From positions 1 through 64,000 of the IMG/VR virus record IMGVR_UViG_3300038441_001309: a stretch of 64,000 bases of DNA. The stretch is one strand, 5' to 3'. The stretch is from a virus. The first letter of the stretch is position 1, and each line of letters starts with the position of its first letter. The translations under genes were made by a program, and so were the position numbers. Below are positions 36,727 to 45,361 of the stretch, in pieces. The notes beneath the pieces were generated by a model. It saw only the letters and a list, made by a program, of their open reading frames with translations. It was not told where the DNA came from and searched no databases.

Positions 36727-38340
36727 TTAGAAGCCACGACCATTGCCAGTGCCTGGGACGCCGCCCTGGCCCGACAGATTAACGTTGAGATCAGCGATCG
36801 GAGTAGCGGCAATGCTGCTCCCACCGTAGTTCATATTGTGGAACTGGCCACCATCTGGACGGATGATGCCTGGACCATGGTTGATTGCCGCCGCAGTGAG
36901 CTGCGCCGATACGACACTGAGGTCGGATGCCAGAGACTCCAGACGCTGCACGTTCGGTGCAAGGTTTGGCGAATACAGGGCCGAGCAGTAGGTCGCGATT
37001 GGGAACGGCTTCTTCTCACCGCCGTTGACCGACACGATCACGTTCGAGATCCGGTTCAGCGAGATGTTCGCTTCGATGTACAGCTTAATCGCACCTTGCT
37101 TGGTGAGAGTCGGATATACTTCGTAGATCAGGTGGTGACGGATCATGTTGATGATCGGCTTAGGATCGATACCTTGAGCCACACCAGCTGCGTTCATGAT
37201 GCGCAGGTCGACAGAGCCATCGAGGGTGTCGGTGTGTGCGATGAAGTGCAGCATACCCAGAGCAAACTTCGCCATGGCATTCGGCATGATCATGGTAGCC
37301 AGCTGAGCCACTTGGGACTCATTGCTGGTTTCGCCCCAGCCGTCGGTGTTACCCATCATAGCGGCCATGGTGTGAACATAGTCGCGCTTCATGCGGATCG
37401 GTTGGATACGCTGAGCGATGGTTGGGTCAATCTGGCACAGCTCACCCAGGGTTACGGACCACTCGGACTGGTACTGGCTACGGCGCTGTAGGAGCAGCAT
37501 CATGGCCGAGTTGGAGGTCAGCGGCTCAGCGGTGTAGTTGTTCTCACCAGCCTGCTGCAGGGAGGTGCCGTAGGTACGGGCATCGCTCTCATTGGACAGG
37601 CTCACATCGCGCACGCTAGTGAACACGCGGCTCAGGTATTCGGCCGAGTCGGTGTTGTCGAAGCTGGAACGCTTGGCACGGGCACCGAATTGATAACCAG
37701 TGTTGGCCAGAACAGGGGCGCCGTTCAGCTGACTTTGGCCGGTGGTCATACCCATGCCGGAGAATGCGCCTTCGCCCATGCTGGCCAGAACGTCGCGAGG
37801 ACGCATGGCGGTAGCTTGGCGGTTGACCACTGGCACGTGCTCCTGGTTATCCCAGCCAATCATCGGCGTCAGGATCTCGGTGGCGTTGCCGAAGGTGAAC
37901 ATGCCGTAACCCAGAGCACCGGAACCTTGGGTGATTTGCAGCGTGCCCATGTGGTTGAAGAAGAAGCGCATCTCTGGGTTGTAGATCGGGTTGGTATCGG
38001 TACCACCAATGCCCATGTGGTCGGTGTAGCCGGAGAGGATCTCCTGAGTCTTGCGGCCGCCGACGTTTTCAGTTTCAACGACGAAGGTCACGGTGAAGCG
38101 CTGGGTATCGAAGCCGTTTGCGATTTGCACGGCCCCGGTATGAGCGGCAGAAGGAACCAGCATCTGGTTAGCCACGCGCTTGATCGCGCCCGGCGACAGG
38201 TTGGTACCGTCATTGGTGGACTCCATCAGCCCATCCAGGTACTCTGGGCGATAGTTCACTTCCCACGGACGGTGGAACAACTGTACCGATGGAACTGCTT
38301 CGGCCAACAGGATGTTCAGAATCTTTACGCCAGTTTTCAT
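36727..38340 (-). CDS. Abundant conserved protein in nvRNAP cluster (537 aa), nucleus-associated candidate
   Basis: 537 residues; TAGGAG before ATG. Soluble, globular, with a Gly/Asn-rich C-terminus (GGQFHNMNYGGSS, GQGGVPGTGNGRGF). Codon use is strongly biased toward C/G-ending synonyms, implying high expression. Neither transmembrane helices nor catalytic motifs seen. Position between the fifth-subunit candidate and nvRNAP beta corresponds to phiKZ gp69/gp70, so it is a candidate for the phage-nucleus import factor or other nucleus-associated protein. This is positional inference. Confidence 0.55.
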   Translation of the reverse strand: MKTGVKILNILLAEAVPSVQLFHRPWEVNYRPEYLDGLMESTNDGTNLSPGAIKRVANQMLVPSAAHTGAVQIANGFDTQRFTVTFVVETENVGGRKTQEILSGYTDHMGIGGTDTNPIYNPEMRFFFNHMGTLQITQGSGALGYGMFTFGNATEILTPMIGWDNQEHVPVVNRQATAMRPRDVLASMGEGAFSGMGMTTGQSQLNGAPVLANTGYQFGARAKRSSFDNTDSAEYLSRVFTSVRDVSLSNESDARTYGTSLQQAGENNYTAEPLTSNSAMMLLLQRRSQYQSEWSVTLGELCQIDPTIAQRIQPIRMKRDYVHTMAAMMGNTDGWGETSNESQVAQLATMIMPNAMAKFALGMLHFIAHTDTLDGSVDLRIMNAAGVAQGIDPKPIINMIRHHLIYEVYPTLTKQGAIKLYIEANISLNRISNVIVSVNGGEKKPFPIATYCSALYSPNLAPNVQRLESLASDLSVVSAQLTAAAINHGPGIIRPDGGQFHNMNYGGSSIAATPIADLNVNLSGQGGVPGTGNGRGF

Positions 38341-38367
38341 ATGCCTAACTCCTAAATTTGAAATTGC

Positions 38368-39891
38368 TTACCACGTACCAGCAGATACTTGAAGCTGCAG
38401 GTCTGCGATGGTGTTTCTAAAGCCTGGGGACAGGATCAGATGTCCTTGCTCATTGTGGTTCACGAGATCGTAGAACCGAGAGTCTTTTGCCAGGACCCAT
38501 TCTTCACTGTGGATCATGCGAGCAAGCTCTGCGTTCTCCACGACACCCTTGATAGCCTCATCGGGATTCTGGCTACCGCGGGTCAGTTGCGACACGTGTG
38601 GATACCGCTCACGTAGCAGTTCCAGACGATCCTTGCTAAGCTCTTCTCGTGCCCACAGCGTGGCCGAGGGAGCCATGGTCAGGTCTTGCAGGGGAACCGC
38701 ATCCATCAATGCAGCCAGCTCCAGGTAGCCCCAGTGCCAGAGCAGGGCTTGAGCAGCCCCGAGGAAGCGGAACACCGGCTCGCGCTTGAGCAGGTCATAG
38801 TGCGACGGTGGCTGGCCTCGCGACATTACCCAACGCGCCATGATCGACTGCACTTCATGCACGTCACGGTTCAGTCTGGTGATGTCTGGTCGGGTGCATT
38901 CTTCCACCATGGCCTCAGGCACGGTCGGATCTACCCGACGCGCTGTGAACAGGATGTTACGCGAATACACGTCAACCACTTTCTTACGCCCGCCAGAGAT
39001 TTGCTCACGGATTCGAATCGCTTCCAGCAAGGAAACGTTCTCGTCTTTGTTCGAACCTTCTGTGGTGCGGGTTTTGTTTTTGGTGCCACCAAAGTTCCTG
39101 GGGATGGAGTCGAGGGTCGACTTCACCACAAAGTTGTACACGTTGGTGATGATGGAAGATACATCGTCCACGCTGTGTACTTCGCCGGGTGCGATCCTGC
39201 GGAAGATTGCCTTGGCGACCAGCCAGTAAGGCATTTCTGCAGTACCCAGCTTCCCTCCCAGAATGGCGGAGTTCTGATGCTGGAAGTTCTTCAGAGTTGC
39301 CTCCATGAAACTTACCAACTTCTCCACCGCTGGCATGGTCAGTACGTCCGTATCGTTCAGGATCTTGACCGCACTGGTCTCACGGTATTGCGAGCCCGGT
39401 TGGTCGAGGAACGTATGAATGTACTGGCCGAACACCGGCAACATGGGGCGCAGCCGGATTGCCAGTTGGACCAGGCGATGGTAGTCGGCACGGGTATGGG
39501 TACGCCCGTTGTCGCCACTGTCGCCGTAGGTCTCAGCCATCGAGCTTGGATATGTCAGGTTCAACCCATTGACGATATCCTCGGCATCTTTGGCCGTGTA
39601 GTGCTTGTAGATCTCAACGATAAGCACCATGAGCCTTTCGACCTGCTGCTTATTATCCTCAGGTTCAGTGAGGTGTTGATGGACCTCTTTGTACGCCGCG
39701 AAGATCTTGTCCTGAGCTGCCATGGGTAGCGTAGCCCAGAGCGCATTGATCTCCGAAAAGATCACAGCCGCATTGTGGAACTTCAGCTTGGAATAAGTCT
39801 GCGTGTTCCACGAAATGGACTCACCGTTATGCACGGTAGCCACTCGCTTGAAGGCGCCTGTTGGAGAGTAACCTTCAATTTGGATCTCCAT
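38368..39891 (-). CDS. Candidate fifth subunit of non-virion RNAP (phiKZ gp68-like by position and size)
   Basis: 507 residues; AGGAG 10 nt before ATG, and an early-promoter element 59 nt upstream. Mainly helical, with a basic Lys/Arg/Thr-rich loop at about 265-285 (FGGTKNKTRTTEGSNKDENV) and conserved-looking charged segments near the C-terminus (EELSKDRLELLRERYPHVSQL). In phiKZ the promoter-recognising fifth nvRNAP subunit gp68 (about 520 residues) lies a few genes before the beta C-half, in the same orientation; here this gene lies two genes before. The family is too divergent to confirm by eye, so this is a positional and size argument. Confidence 0.5.
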   Translation of the reverse strand: MEIQIEGYSPTGAFKRVATVHNGESISWNTQTYSKLKFHNAAVIFSEINALWATLPMAAQDKIFAAYKEVHQHLTEPEDNKQQVERLMVLIVEIYKHYTAKDAEDIVNGLNLTYPSSMAETYGDSGDNGRTHTRADYHRLVQLAIRLRPMLPVFGQYIHTFLDQPGSQYRETSAVKILNDTDVLTMPAVEKLVSFMEATLKNFQHQNSAILGGKLGTAEMPYWLVAKAIFRRIAPGEVHSVDDVSSIITNVYNFVVKSTLDSIPRNFGGTKNKTRTTEGSNKDENVSLLEAIRIREQISGGRKKVVDVYSRNILFTARRVDPTVPEAMVEECTRPDITRLNRDVHEVQSIMARWVMSRGQPPSHYDLLKREPVFRFLGAAQALLWHWGYLELAALMDAVPLQDLTMAPSATLWAREELSKDRLELLRERYPHVSQLTRGSQNPDEAIKGVVENAELARMIHSEEWVLAKDSRFYDLVNHNEQGHLILSPGFRNTIADLQLQVSAGTW

Positions 39892-39949
39892 AAAGCGATG
39901 ACTCCTTTTGTTGTCGATCTAGAGTTCCTTTTGGGGAGGATCTCAACTT

Positions 39950-39967
39950 GATAATTTAGGTTTCAAA
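39950..39967 (-). promoter_or_regulatory. Candidate early promoter element (copy 2)
   Basis: GATAATTTAGGTTTCAAA, identical to the copy at 59966. On the minus strand, 59 nt upstream of the 507-residue gene. Confidence 0.6.
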
Positions 39968-39993
39968 AATCGTCATTTCCTAGACGACAGCAT

Positions 39994-40023
39994 AAACGGA
40001 GGACCATTCCTGGCCCACCGTTT
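39994..40023 (-). terminator. Imperfect hairpin terminator after SSB-like gene
   Basis: AAACGGaGGACC-attcct-GGCCcACCGTTT, with the minus-strand transcript of the SSB-like gene reading into it and then TTTATGC. The T-run lies on the ascending side. Moderately stable. Confidence 0.65.
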
Positions 40024-40036
40024 TTTTCAAAAGCAA

Positions 40037-40783
40037 TTACAGCGGGATGTCGTCATCGAACCCGTTGAAGTCGCCGGCCGGTGCAGGAGCTTGTTGCTGC
40101 TGTTGCTGACCACCGCCGCGGTTGTTGTTCTGGTAGTTGTTGTTGCTACCGCCGTTGTTCTGGTAGTTGTTACCGCCGCCGTTGCCACCTTGCTGGTTGT
40201 CTTCGCGGAAGTCGTAGACCTTGACATTCAGCGCGTAGGTGACCAGAGGGGCGAAGGTCTTGGCCCAGGCCTGCGAGTACAGGTTGGAGATGTCGGCCAG
40301 TGGCAGAGGCTGCTGGGTGTTGGCATCGACCAGGTCAACCCAACGGCCTGGCTGGAACACGAACTTGACCTGCGGGGCATCTTTGCGCATGACGGACATG
40401 TAGCACACGCCGTTGGCATCTTTGCCGACGATCAGCACTGCGTCCAGACCCTTGCCGGAATCCTGCGGGGTGCGCTTCTTGCGCGGGCCGTACAGACGGA
40501 TCAGCGGGTACTTGTGGCCGGCGGCTTCCTTGTGGATGTTCTCCACGTAGGTGTGCAGGGCGTTGAAGTCCAGCAGACCCAGCTTGCCATCGATGCGCAC
40601 CTGGGCATTGTCGGCGCCGAAGATACCGGTGTTGCAGCTGATCTGGATCTCGTTCTTCTTGTTGACGCTGACTTCCAGGTTCGGGTTCTTACGACCTTCT
40701 GGAAGTTTGTCGGCGGTGAGGCGCAGACGGAATTCGATCAGTGCGGTTGGAATGTTGACACGGGATTCGTTGCCACCAGACAT
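40037..40783 (-). CDS. Single-stranded-DNA-binding-type protein with acidic tip
   Basis: 248 residues; CTAGGAG before ATG. The N-terminal 175 residues form a beta-rich domain, then a long Asn/Gly/Gln-rich disordered tail (NNYQNNGGSNNNYQ, GGGQQQQQQ) leads to the acidic end DFNGFDDDIPL. That tip is nearly identical to the bacterial SSB C-terminus (DFDDDIPF), which binds partner enzymes. N-terminal oligonucleotide-binding fold is not confirmed by motif. Proposed role: ssDNA binding during phage replication in the nucleus. An alternative is an RNA-binding nucleus protein of the ChmC kind, but the DDDIPL tip favours SSB. Followed by an unusual terminator. Confidence 0.65.
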   Translation of the reverse strand: MSGGNESRVNIPTALIEFRLRLTADKLPEGRKNPNLEVSVNKKNEIQISCNTGIFGADNAQVRIDGKLGLLDFNALHTYVENIHKEAAGHKYPLIRLYGPRKKRTPQDSGKGLDAVLIVGKDANGVCYMSVMRKDAPQVKFVFQPGRWVDLVDANTQQPLPLADISNLYSQAWAKTFAPLVTYALNVKVYDFREDNQQGGNGGGNNYQNNGGSNNNYQNNNRGGGQQQQQQAPAPAGDFNGFDDDIPL

Positions 40784-40847
40784 GGTGTTGCTCCTAGTGA
40801 AAATTTGGGGTCATGGCCTTCAAACAATAACCTGATCCGGTTACGTT

Positions 40848-41711
40848 TTACTCGCGCAGTAATGCCTTCAGGAAACCTGAAAACTTGTTGCCCTGCGAGT
40901 TGTCCAGGTTGTACCTGATCTTCTCGGCAGTGGTCAGTGGAGTCCAGCGATTCTTCCTCGCCAGCTCCGCTACGGAATTCGTAATCTCAGACGCCATGGG
41001 CATAAACATCTTCCCACCGTCGCCAAAGATCTGCAGGGTGAACGCCGAGAAGGGGAGGTGCGTGCCTTCTGGTTTCACCTTGAACTTGCTATTGAACTCG
41101 CTGGGCTTTTTGAATGCGCCAGTGTTGCTCTCTAGCAAATACATCTCCTTGAACTGGTAGCGATTTACCAAGTCCAGGGGGAGGTGGGTCAGCAGAGCCA
41201 CCCGTTCGTTCTCAAGCTTACCACCCTCCACGGTGTACTCGAAGATCTTTGGATAGCCGTACAGTTGAGGACTCGCCACCATGGCAGCGATCACCTGATC
41301 CTCCATTGCCTTGGCAGCCTTCTGCTTGAGCGTTGTGGGTTCAATCAGGTTGGCCTTGGGGAAATGTTTCTTCAGGTCAGGATAGGTGCAGAGGTAGAAG
41401 AACACCTGCACCCTGCCATGACCGATCTTGTCTACCGCGGCACGCACCTGCTGCATTTCCTGAAAGAGGAAGTCAGGGATGTCCACTGCCTGTACCTGCT
41501 CTTTCACAGCCGCTTTCAAGCCGCCCAACATGTTGCGGTACAACGTACGAATGTTGACCAACAACACATCGATCTGCGACAACGGTTCGGGCTTGATCTT
41601 CTCCCGATCCGGGTGCATGTTTACCAGAGACTCGATTGCGTAACTGGTGCCCTTAGAAATCGGGAACTGCCCTTGCTCCCTGCTGGCGAGTGCCTGCGTT
41701 GATTTGCTCAT
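40848..41711 (-). CDS. Hypothetical protein (287 aa)
   Basis: 287 residues; GAGGA before the ATG; the first 20 codons overlap the end of the phosphoesterase gene. N-terminus is Ser/Thr-rich; the middle has SPQLYGYPKIFEYTVEGGKLENE and a MYLLESNTGAF stretch. No recognised domain. Co-translated with the SbcD-like gene, so it may be a partner in DNA processing; not an SbcC (no Walker motifs). Confidence 0.6.
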   Translation of the reverse strand: MSKSTQALASREQGQFPISKGTSYAIESLVNMHPDREKIKPEPLSQIDVLLVNIRTLYRNMLGGLKAAVKEQVQAVDIPDFLFQEMQQVRAAVDKIGHGRVQVFFYLCTYPDLKKHFPKANLIEPTTLKQKAAKAMEDQVIAAMVASPQLYGYPKIFEYTVEGGKLENERVALLTHLPLDLVNRYQFKEMYLLESNTGAFKKPSEFNSKFKVKPEGTHLPFSAFTLQIFGDGGKMFMPMASEITNSVAELARKNRWTPLTTAEKIRYNLDNSQGNKFSGFLKALLRE

Positions 41712-42834
41712 TCAAGTGATCCTCACAATCCTTGATCTCCGTTTCAGAATACCCATTGCGCGCCAACCAATCCATTGTCAACGAAGTGATGTTGGATGGG
41801 CCGAACTGCACGGGGAGATACCGAGAGGAGATTTGCACAACCTGCTCAGTTTCTCGCTTCTTCTCTTTGACCGGGAAAGGCTCAAGACGGTATTGTGGGA
41901 AGTCTTTACGCAGATGACGAATCATCCGCAGCCCCTTGTCAAAAATGTCACCCTTAAGACGAATGTGGCTGCCGTCGCGCAGCTCTTGTGCACGGATCAG
42001 AACAATCACCTCATCGGTCGAGAGTCCTGCCACGTCTAAGGTCCTGTAGTCCATCGCATCGGTGTTTTCGACGAACGTGAGTGTCCTACTACCATCGGGC
42101 TCGATACGCGCTCGTACGTGGCCTTTAGGCTCTTCCTCGCCATGTGCCAAACGATCACAAGAACCGTGCGCACAAATGATGCTGCTAAACTCAGGCAGCT
42201 CCAATGTGGAATGGGTGTGGTCGTGGCCAATGAAGATGAAGTACCGCACCAGTGCAAGGTAGGCACGGGAGTCATGGCACTTGTGTCGAGCGTTACCAAT
42301 GTCCGGCAGTTGGAACTCATACTGACCATGCATCACTGCCCAGTCAACTTTCTCCAGGCCACGTTCAGCCAACAGACGACGAAACTCTGCCAGTGCAACC
42401 TCTGGCGTCTCGTACTCATCCTGGATGTACAGGACATGCTTGTCGAGCTTTTCAATGTACTCGATCTGGCAGCCGTCCATGTACTTGTAATCGATATCCA
42501 GATTGAGAATGTCGATCAATTCCTGGAAGATCTTCGACTGCTTGCGGTCATGGCGGGGAGTGCCCTCCAGAACACGCAGAATGATACCGTACTTGGCACA
42601 GATAAGGAGGATGTACACGATCAGCTGGCGGGCTATGTATACTTCTTCCTCTGGTAAGTTCAGTAGTCGGTCCCAGAAATCACCACAGATGTTCAGGACA
42701 TCCAGCTGGGCAGTGACTGCGTTATCCGGCAGGACGTGCTTGCGGAAGTTGTCAGCGATCAACTGCGTCGGGGTGCGGGGGTGCCCCATGTGAACATCGC
42801 TGACACTGGCGATGTTAATCGTAGAGTCCATCAT
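41653..42834 (-). CDS. SbcD/Mre11-like calcineurin-type phosphoesterase
   Basis: 393 residues. Metal-binding motifs in order: D13-V-H15, G51-D-F-W-D55-R, G91-T-P-R-H-D96 (degenerate for GNHD; Asn is replaced), H169-G (AVMHGQ), G203-H204-D-H206. These are the signatures of the Mre11/SbcD nuclease family, so it probably cuts DNA ends or hairpins with a partner. No SbcC-type ATPase is in the window. Downstream gene overlaps by 59 nt. The loss of the Asn may weaken nuclease activity. The phosphoesterase call is strong; nuclease substrate is inferred. Confidence 0.8.
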   Translation of the reverse strand: MMDSTINIASVSDVHMGHPRTPTQLIADNFRKHVLPDNAVTAQLDVLNICGDFWDRLLNLPEEEVYIARQLIVYILLICAKYGIILRVLEGTPRHDRKQSKIFQELIDILNLDIDYKYMDGCQIEYIEKLDKHVLYIQDEYETPEVALAEFRRLLAERGLEKVDWAVMHGQYEFQLPDIGNARHKCHDSRAYLALVRYFIFIGHDHTHSTLELPEFSSIICAHGSCDRLAHGEEEPKGHVRARIEPDGSRTLTFVENTDAMDYRTLDVAGLSTDEVIVLIRAQELRDGSHIRLKGDIFDKGLRMIRHLRKDFPQYRLEPFPVKEKKRETEQVVQISSRYLPVQFGPSNITSLTMDWLARNGYSETEIKDCEDHLNEQINAGTRQQGARAVPDF

Positions 42835-43480
42835 CGGAATATGCCTGCTCGTCGTAGACTGTCGAAACGGTCCCGGCGGTTGCAGGACTCTCTATCTTTT
42901 CGTGACCAACCGCTTCCAGAACTGCTGGGTCGGTGATCGACTCAAAGATAGAGGGTTTTCCGTAGTGGATGAAGATCTTATCCAACATGGTCATGAACTT
43001 CAGGGCCTGGCCAGTTTCAGAGAAGTCCAGGCGACCACGCAAGGCGTCGTTGAACTCGTTCTTGGCCTGGTGCGGGCGACTGTAGGCGCGGTTCTGGTAA
43101 TTGGCCGCCGCCTCACGCACCGTATCCTTAGGGGAGCGGGCAGGACGTAGTTTGAAGTTGCGGTCAAGTAGGGGAGGTGCCTCGAACAACACCTCGCTCT
43201 GGTTGTGGTCTTTGACAATCAGGAAGCCCTTGTACGGACTACCGAAGCGGAACCCCCACCATTTGAAATCCACCAGCGTGCCGAGTTCACCGCACAGCGC
43301 TGGGAGGATGTCACGTACGAAGATGCTCTCAGGTACTCGCACCAGAGAGTTCAATTCGCCCACCTTCAGCTCTGCCAGCGCCTCTCGCATCGAGTAAGGC
43401 AGGCCAGCAGGCATCTTATCGGCCTCAGCCGCAACGGCGTTGTGATGCTCGTTGAGCTTCTGCAAGTCTTGGTCGTTCAA
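42815..43480 (-). CDS. Hypothetical protein (221 aa)
   Basis: 221 residues from a TTG at 43480 with GGAGG 8 nt upstream; its TTG overlaps the stop of the 111-residue gene as TTGA. Moderately basic in the middle and acidic at the end (VSTVYDEQAYSDDGLYD). The segment KWWGFRFGSPYKGFLIVKDHNQSEV is beta-like. Overlaps the phosphoesterase by 20 nt. Unknown function; coupled to DNA-processing genes. Confidence 0.6.
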   Translation of the reverse strand: MNDQDLQKLNEHHNAVAAEADKMPAGLPYSMREALAELKVGELNSLVRVPESIFVRDILPALCGELGTLVDFKWWGFRFGSPYKGFLIVKDHNQSEVLFEAPPLLDRNFKLRPARSPKDTVREAAANYQNRAYSRPHQAKNEFNDALRGRLDFSETGQALKFMTMLDKIFIHYGKPSIFESITDPAVLEAVGHEKIESPATAGTVSTVYDEQAYSDDGLYD

Positions 43481-43812
43481 AATGAATTCCTCCTTCCATA
43501 GAACCTGCGCAGATGCGCACGCTCTCGTTTCTTTTCACCTTTACCTCGACGACCCATCCCCGCATACGGCGAGATGAGTTCAAGCCCGCAGTGCAGTGAC
43601 GACTCGGGGAACTTATCCACGAGGTCTTTGATGGAGGCCCGGATACCGTCTTCGGTAAAGAGGATGTCTTTCTCCCCCAACTCGACTACCTCAACGTTCT
43701 CCATTGCCCTTAGCGCAGAGACCACGAGGCTAGTTGTAGTGTTGGGATGGTGGTGAGCAATGACGCCCACCTTAATAGTCTTTACAGCCCCGTCACCGTC
43801 TGATTCGACCAT
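43477..43812 (-). CDS. Hypothetical small protein with basic tail (111 aa)
   Basis: 111 residues; GGGGAAG before ATG, overlapping the previous gene by 31 nt. An N-terminal alpha/beta unit (KVGVIAHHHPNTTTSLVV, like a nucleotide-binding fold) is followed by a strongly basic C-terminus (GRRGKGEKKRERAHLRRFYGRR) that could bind nucleic acid. No family recognised. Confidence 0.55.
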   Translation of the reverse strand: MVESDGDGAVKTIKVGVIAHHHPNTTTSLVVSALRAMENVEVVELGEKDILFTEDGIRASIKDLVDKFPESSLHCGLELISPYAGMGRRGKGEKKRERAHLRRFYGRRNSF

Positions 43813-44216
43813 ATCACTTCCCCAGTCTTGGTTAGGAACTGGACAATCTTACCGTTAGCCGAAGAAAGTTGGCGACCGAAGTCATACTTCCGACCGGCTT
43901 GGGCCACTGTCCCTTGGATCGCTAAATCATATCTCCCGCTATTATCGCCCCACGCAGTGACGGTGCACTTAAAGATAGCGGAATCGAAGAAGCGATTGTA
44001 GAGCCGCTCCAATGCGTTGGCGATGGTGGTACCTGCACCGTTTACATCCTGGCCCGCGGCATAGATCATGTGCTGAATGGAAGTGATCTGTCCGACAAAC
44101 ATATTGGACTGGGAGAAATCACTGGCGAACGCGTTCATCAGAATGCGGTCACACTTCTTGTCAATCGCTGTTACCCACCCATCGGAGGATAACGTCACAA
44201 CGGCATTGGTAGGCAT
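43782..44216 (-). CDS. Hypothetical small beta-rich protein (144 aa)
   Basis: 144 residues; GGAG 8 nt before ATG. Beta-rich with repeated Gly/Asn turns (GQDVNGAGTTI, WGDNSGRYDLAIQGTVAQAGRKYDF). It may be a small virion or host-takeover protein; nothing diagnostic. Separated from the upstream unit by a terminator. Confidence 0.6.
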   Translation of the reverse strand: MPTNAVVTLSSDGWVTAIDKKCDRILMNAFASDFSQSNMFVGQITSIQHMIYAAGQDVNGAGTTIANALERLYNRFFDSAIFKCTVTAWGDNSGRYDLAIQGTVAQAGRKYDFGRQLSSANGKIVQFLTKTGEVIWSNQTVTGL

Positions 44217-44254
44217 GGTCTACTCCGAGACAAAAAAAAAAGATACGTCATAAA

Positions 44255-44284
44255 AATGAGGGCGACCCGAAGGCCGCCCTCATT
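44255..44284 (-). terminator. Hairpin terminator with distal T10 tract
   Basis: AATGAGGGCG-aCCcgaaGGc-CGCCCTCATT; the minus-strand transcript of the 213-residue gene continues 14 nt then a run of ten T (44232-44241). Stem plus T-run is strong evidence. Confidence 0.9.
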
Positions 44285-44290
44285 CTCACT

Positions 44291-44932
44291 TCAGATGGTG
44301 CCACCGAATCGACTGGTGAAGTCTTCAGCGCCTTCTTTGCAGAAGCCGTCTTGGACTTGGTGCAGTCTGGCGATGTCCAGAATGTTACGCTGCGACAGGG
44401 GTTCATCCCAGCTGGCAAGATCACGCTTGATCTGAGTATTCTCATACATCAGTTCAACCTCACCATCTTCCTTGACGAACTCGTAACCACGAGTGACGCC
44501 ATGGATAGCCAGGCTGTAATCGTAATGATCACGACCAATGGCGTCGGGCTGGATGTCGACGTAAGATTCGGAGTAGCCGTCAATGCGCCCGTCTTGGAAC
44601 AGGCGGCGAGTTTCTGGATGAGCCATGATCCAACGCTGTTGGCGTGGAGGGGCCATCTGGAATTGCTCAACCGTCTCATAGAGTGCGATCTGACTACTCT
44701 GGACATAGCCTTCTGCTGCTGCAACTGCTCGACGAGCAGCGCGGACAACATCCCAACCGGATACCTCTTCAAATACCCGGTGGGCGTGCTGAGCATGCAG
44801 TCGACCTTGTTCGGTGAGCATTGGGTTCTGAATACTGATCTGTTGCTTCAGCTCAGTAATCAAGGCGTCACTTCGCGAGCCATACACCAGCTCGTTGATT
44901 GCGCCCTCGTCTCCATAGATCACCTGGTTCAT
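44291..44932 (-). CDS. Hypothetical protein (213 aa)
   Basis: 213 residues, helical, with Gln/Glu-rich N-terminus and an aromatic C-terminal segment (GDGEVELMYENTQIKRDL). 3 nt separate it from the stop of the 141-residue gene. No recognised domain; a member of the operon ending at the terminator at 44255. Confidence 0.6.
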   Translation of the reverse strand: MNQVIYGDEGAINELVYGSRSDALITELKQQISIQNPMLTEQGRLHAQHAHRVFEEVSGWDVVRAARRAVAAAEGYVQSSQIALYETVEQFQMAPPRQQRWIMAHPETRRLFQDGRIDGYSESYVDIQPDAIGRDHYDYSLAIHGVTRGYEFVKEDGEVELMYENTQIKRDLASWDEPLSQRNILDIARLHQVQDGFCKEGAEDFTSRFGGTI

Positions 44933-44935
44933 AAC

Positions 44936-45361
44936 TTACTCGCTTGCTGGCACGGCTTGCTCGGCCAGCGGGATTGGCTTCGGGCGCTCGGCCACGTAGC
45001 TGGACACTTCACGCAGACCCATGGTGAAGATGTCAACACCTTCAACATCCTGGGCGATGTCGCCAGCGATGCTGACGCCGATGCTGGTTTTGTCGATATC
45101 GACCAGAGTGTCGAAACCGACGGCCGTATGCACGGCCAAATTGCCGGCCAGCTCCAGCAGCTTACCAACCTGCTCTTCTGGCAGTTCGTTGGAGGTGGCC
45201 AGTTCGGTCATACCCATGCCCAGGGTCATTACAGCAGCGCCGACGGTAGCCACGACACGGCGATCGTCGCTCATCGGGGCGCCTTCGCTCGACTGGTCTT
45301 CGATGTTCAGCTCGTTGGTCAGGCGATGCAGTGCTGCGTACTTGCTCAGGTTCTTGCTCAT
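44936..45361 (-). CDS. Small helical protein, paralog of next gene (141 aa)
   Basis: 141 residues; AAGGAAG before ATG. N-terminal block LSKYAALHRLTNEL matches LEKYSTLHKYVQRI of 45358-45795. It continues with a Gly/Ala-rich helical domain (TVGAAVMTLGMGMTELAT) and a C-terminal Pro tail. Hydrophobic but too short for a clear membrane segment. Co-translated with its paralog; unknown function, possibly an early protein near the ChmA locus. Confidence 0.65.
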   Translation of the reverse strand: MSKNLSKYAALHRLTNELNIEDQSSEGAPMSDDRRVVATVGAAVMTLGMGMTELATSNELPEEQVGKLLELAGNLAVHTAVGFDTLVDIDKTSIGVSIAGDIAQDVEGVDIFTMGLREVSSYVAERPKPIPLAEQAVPASE

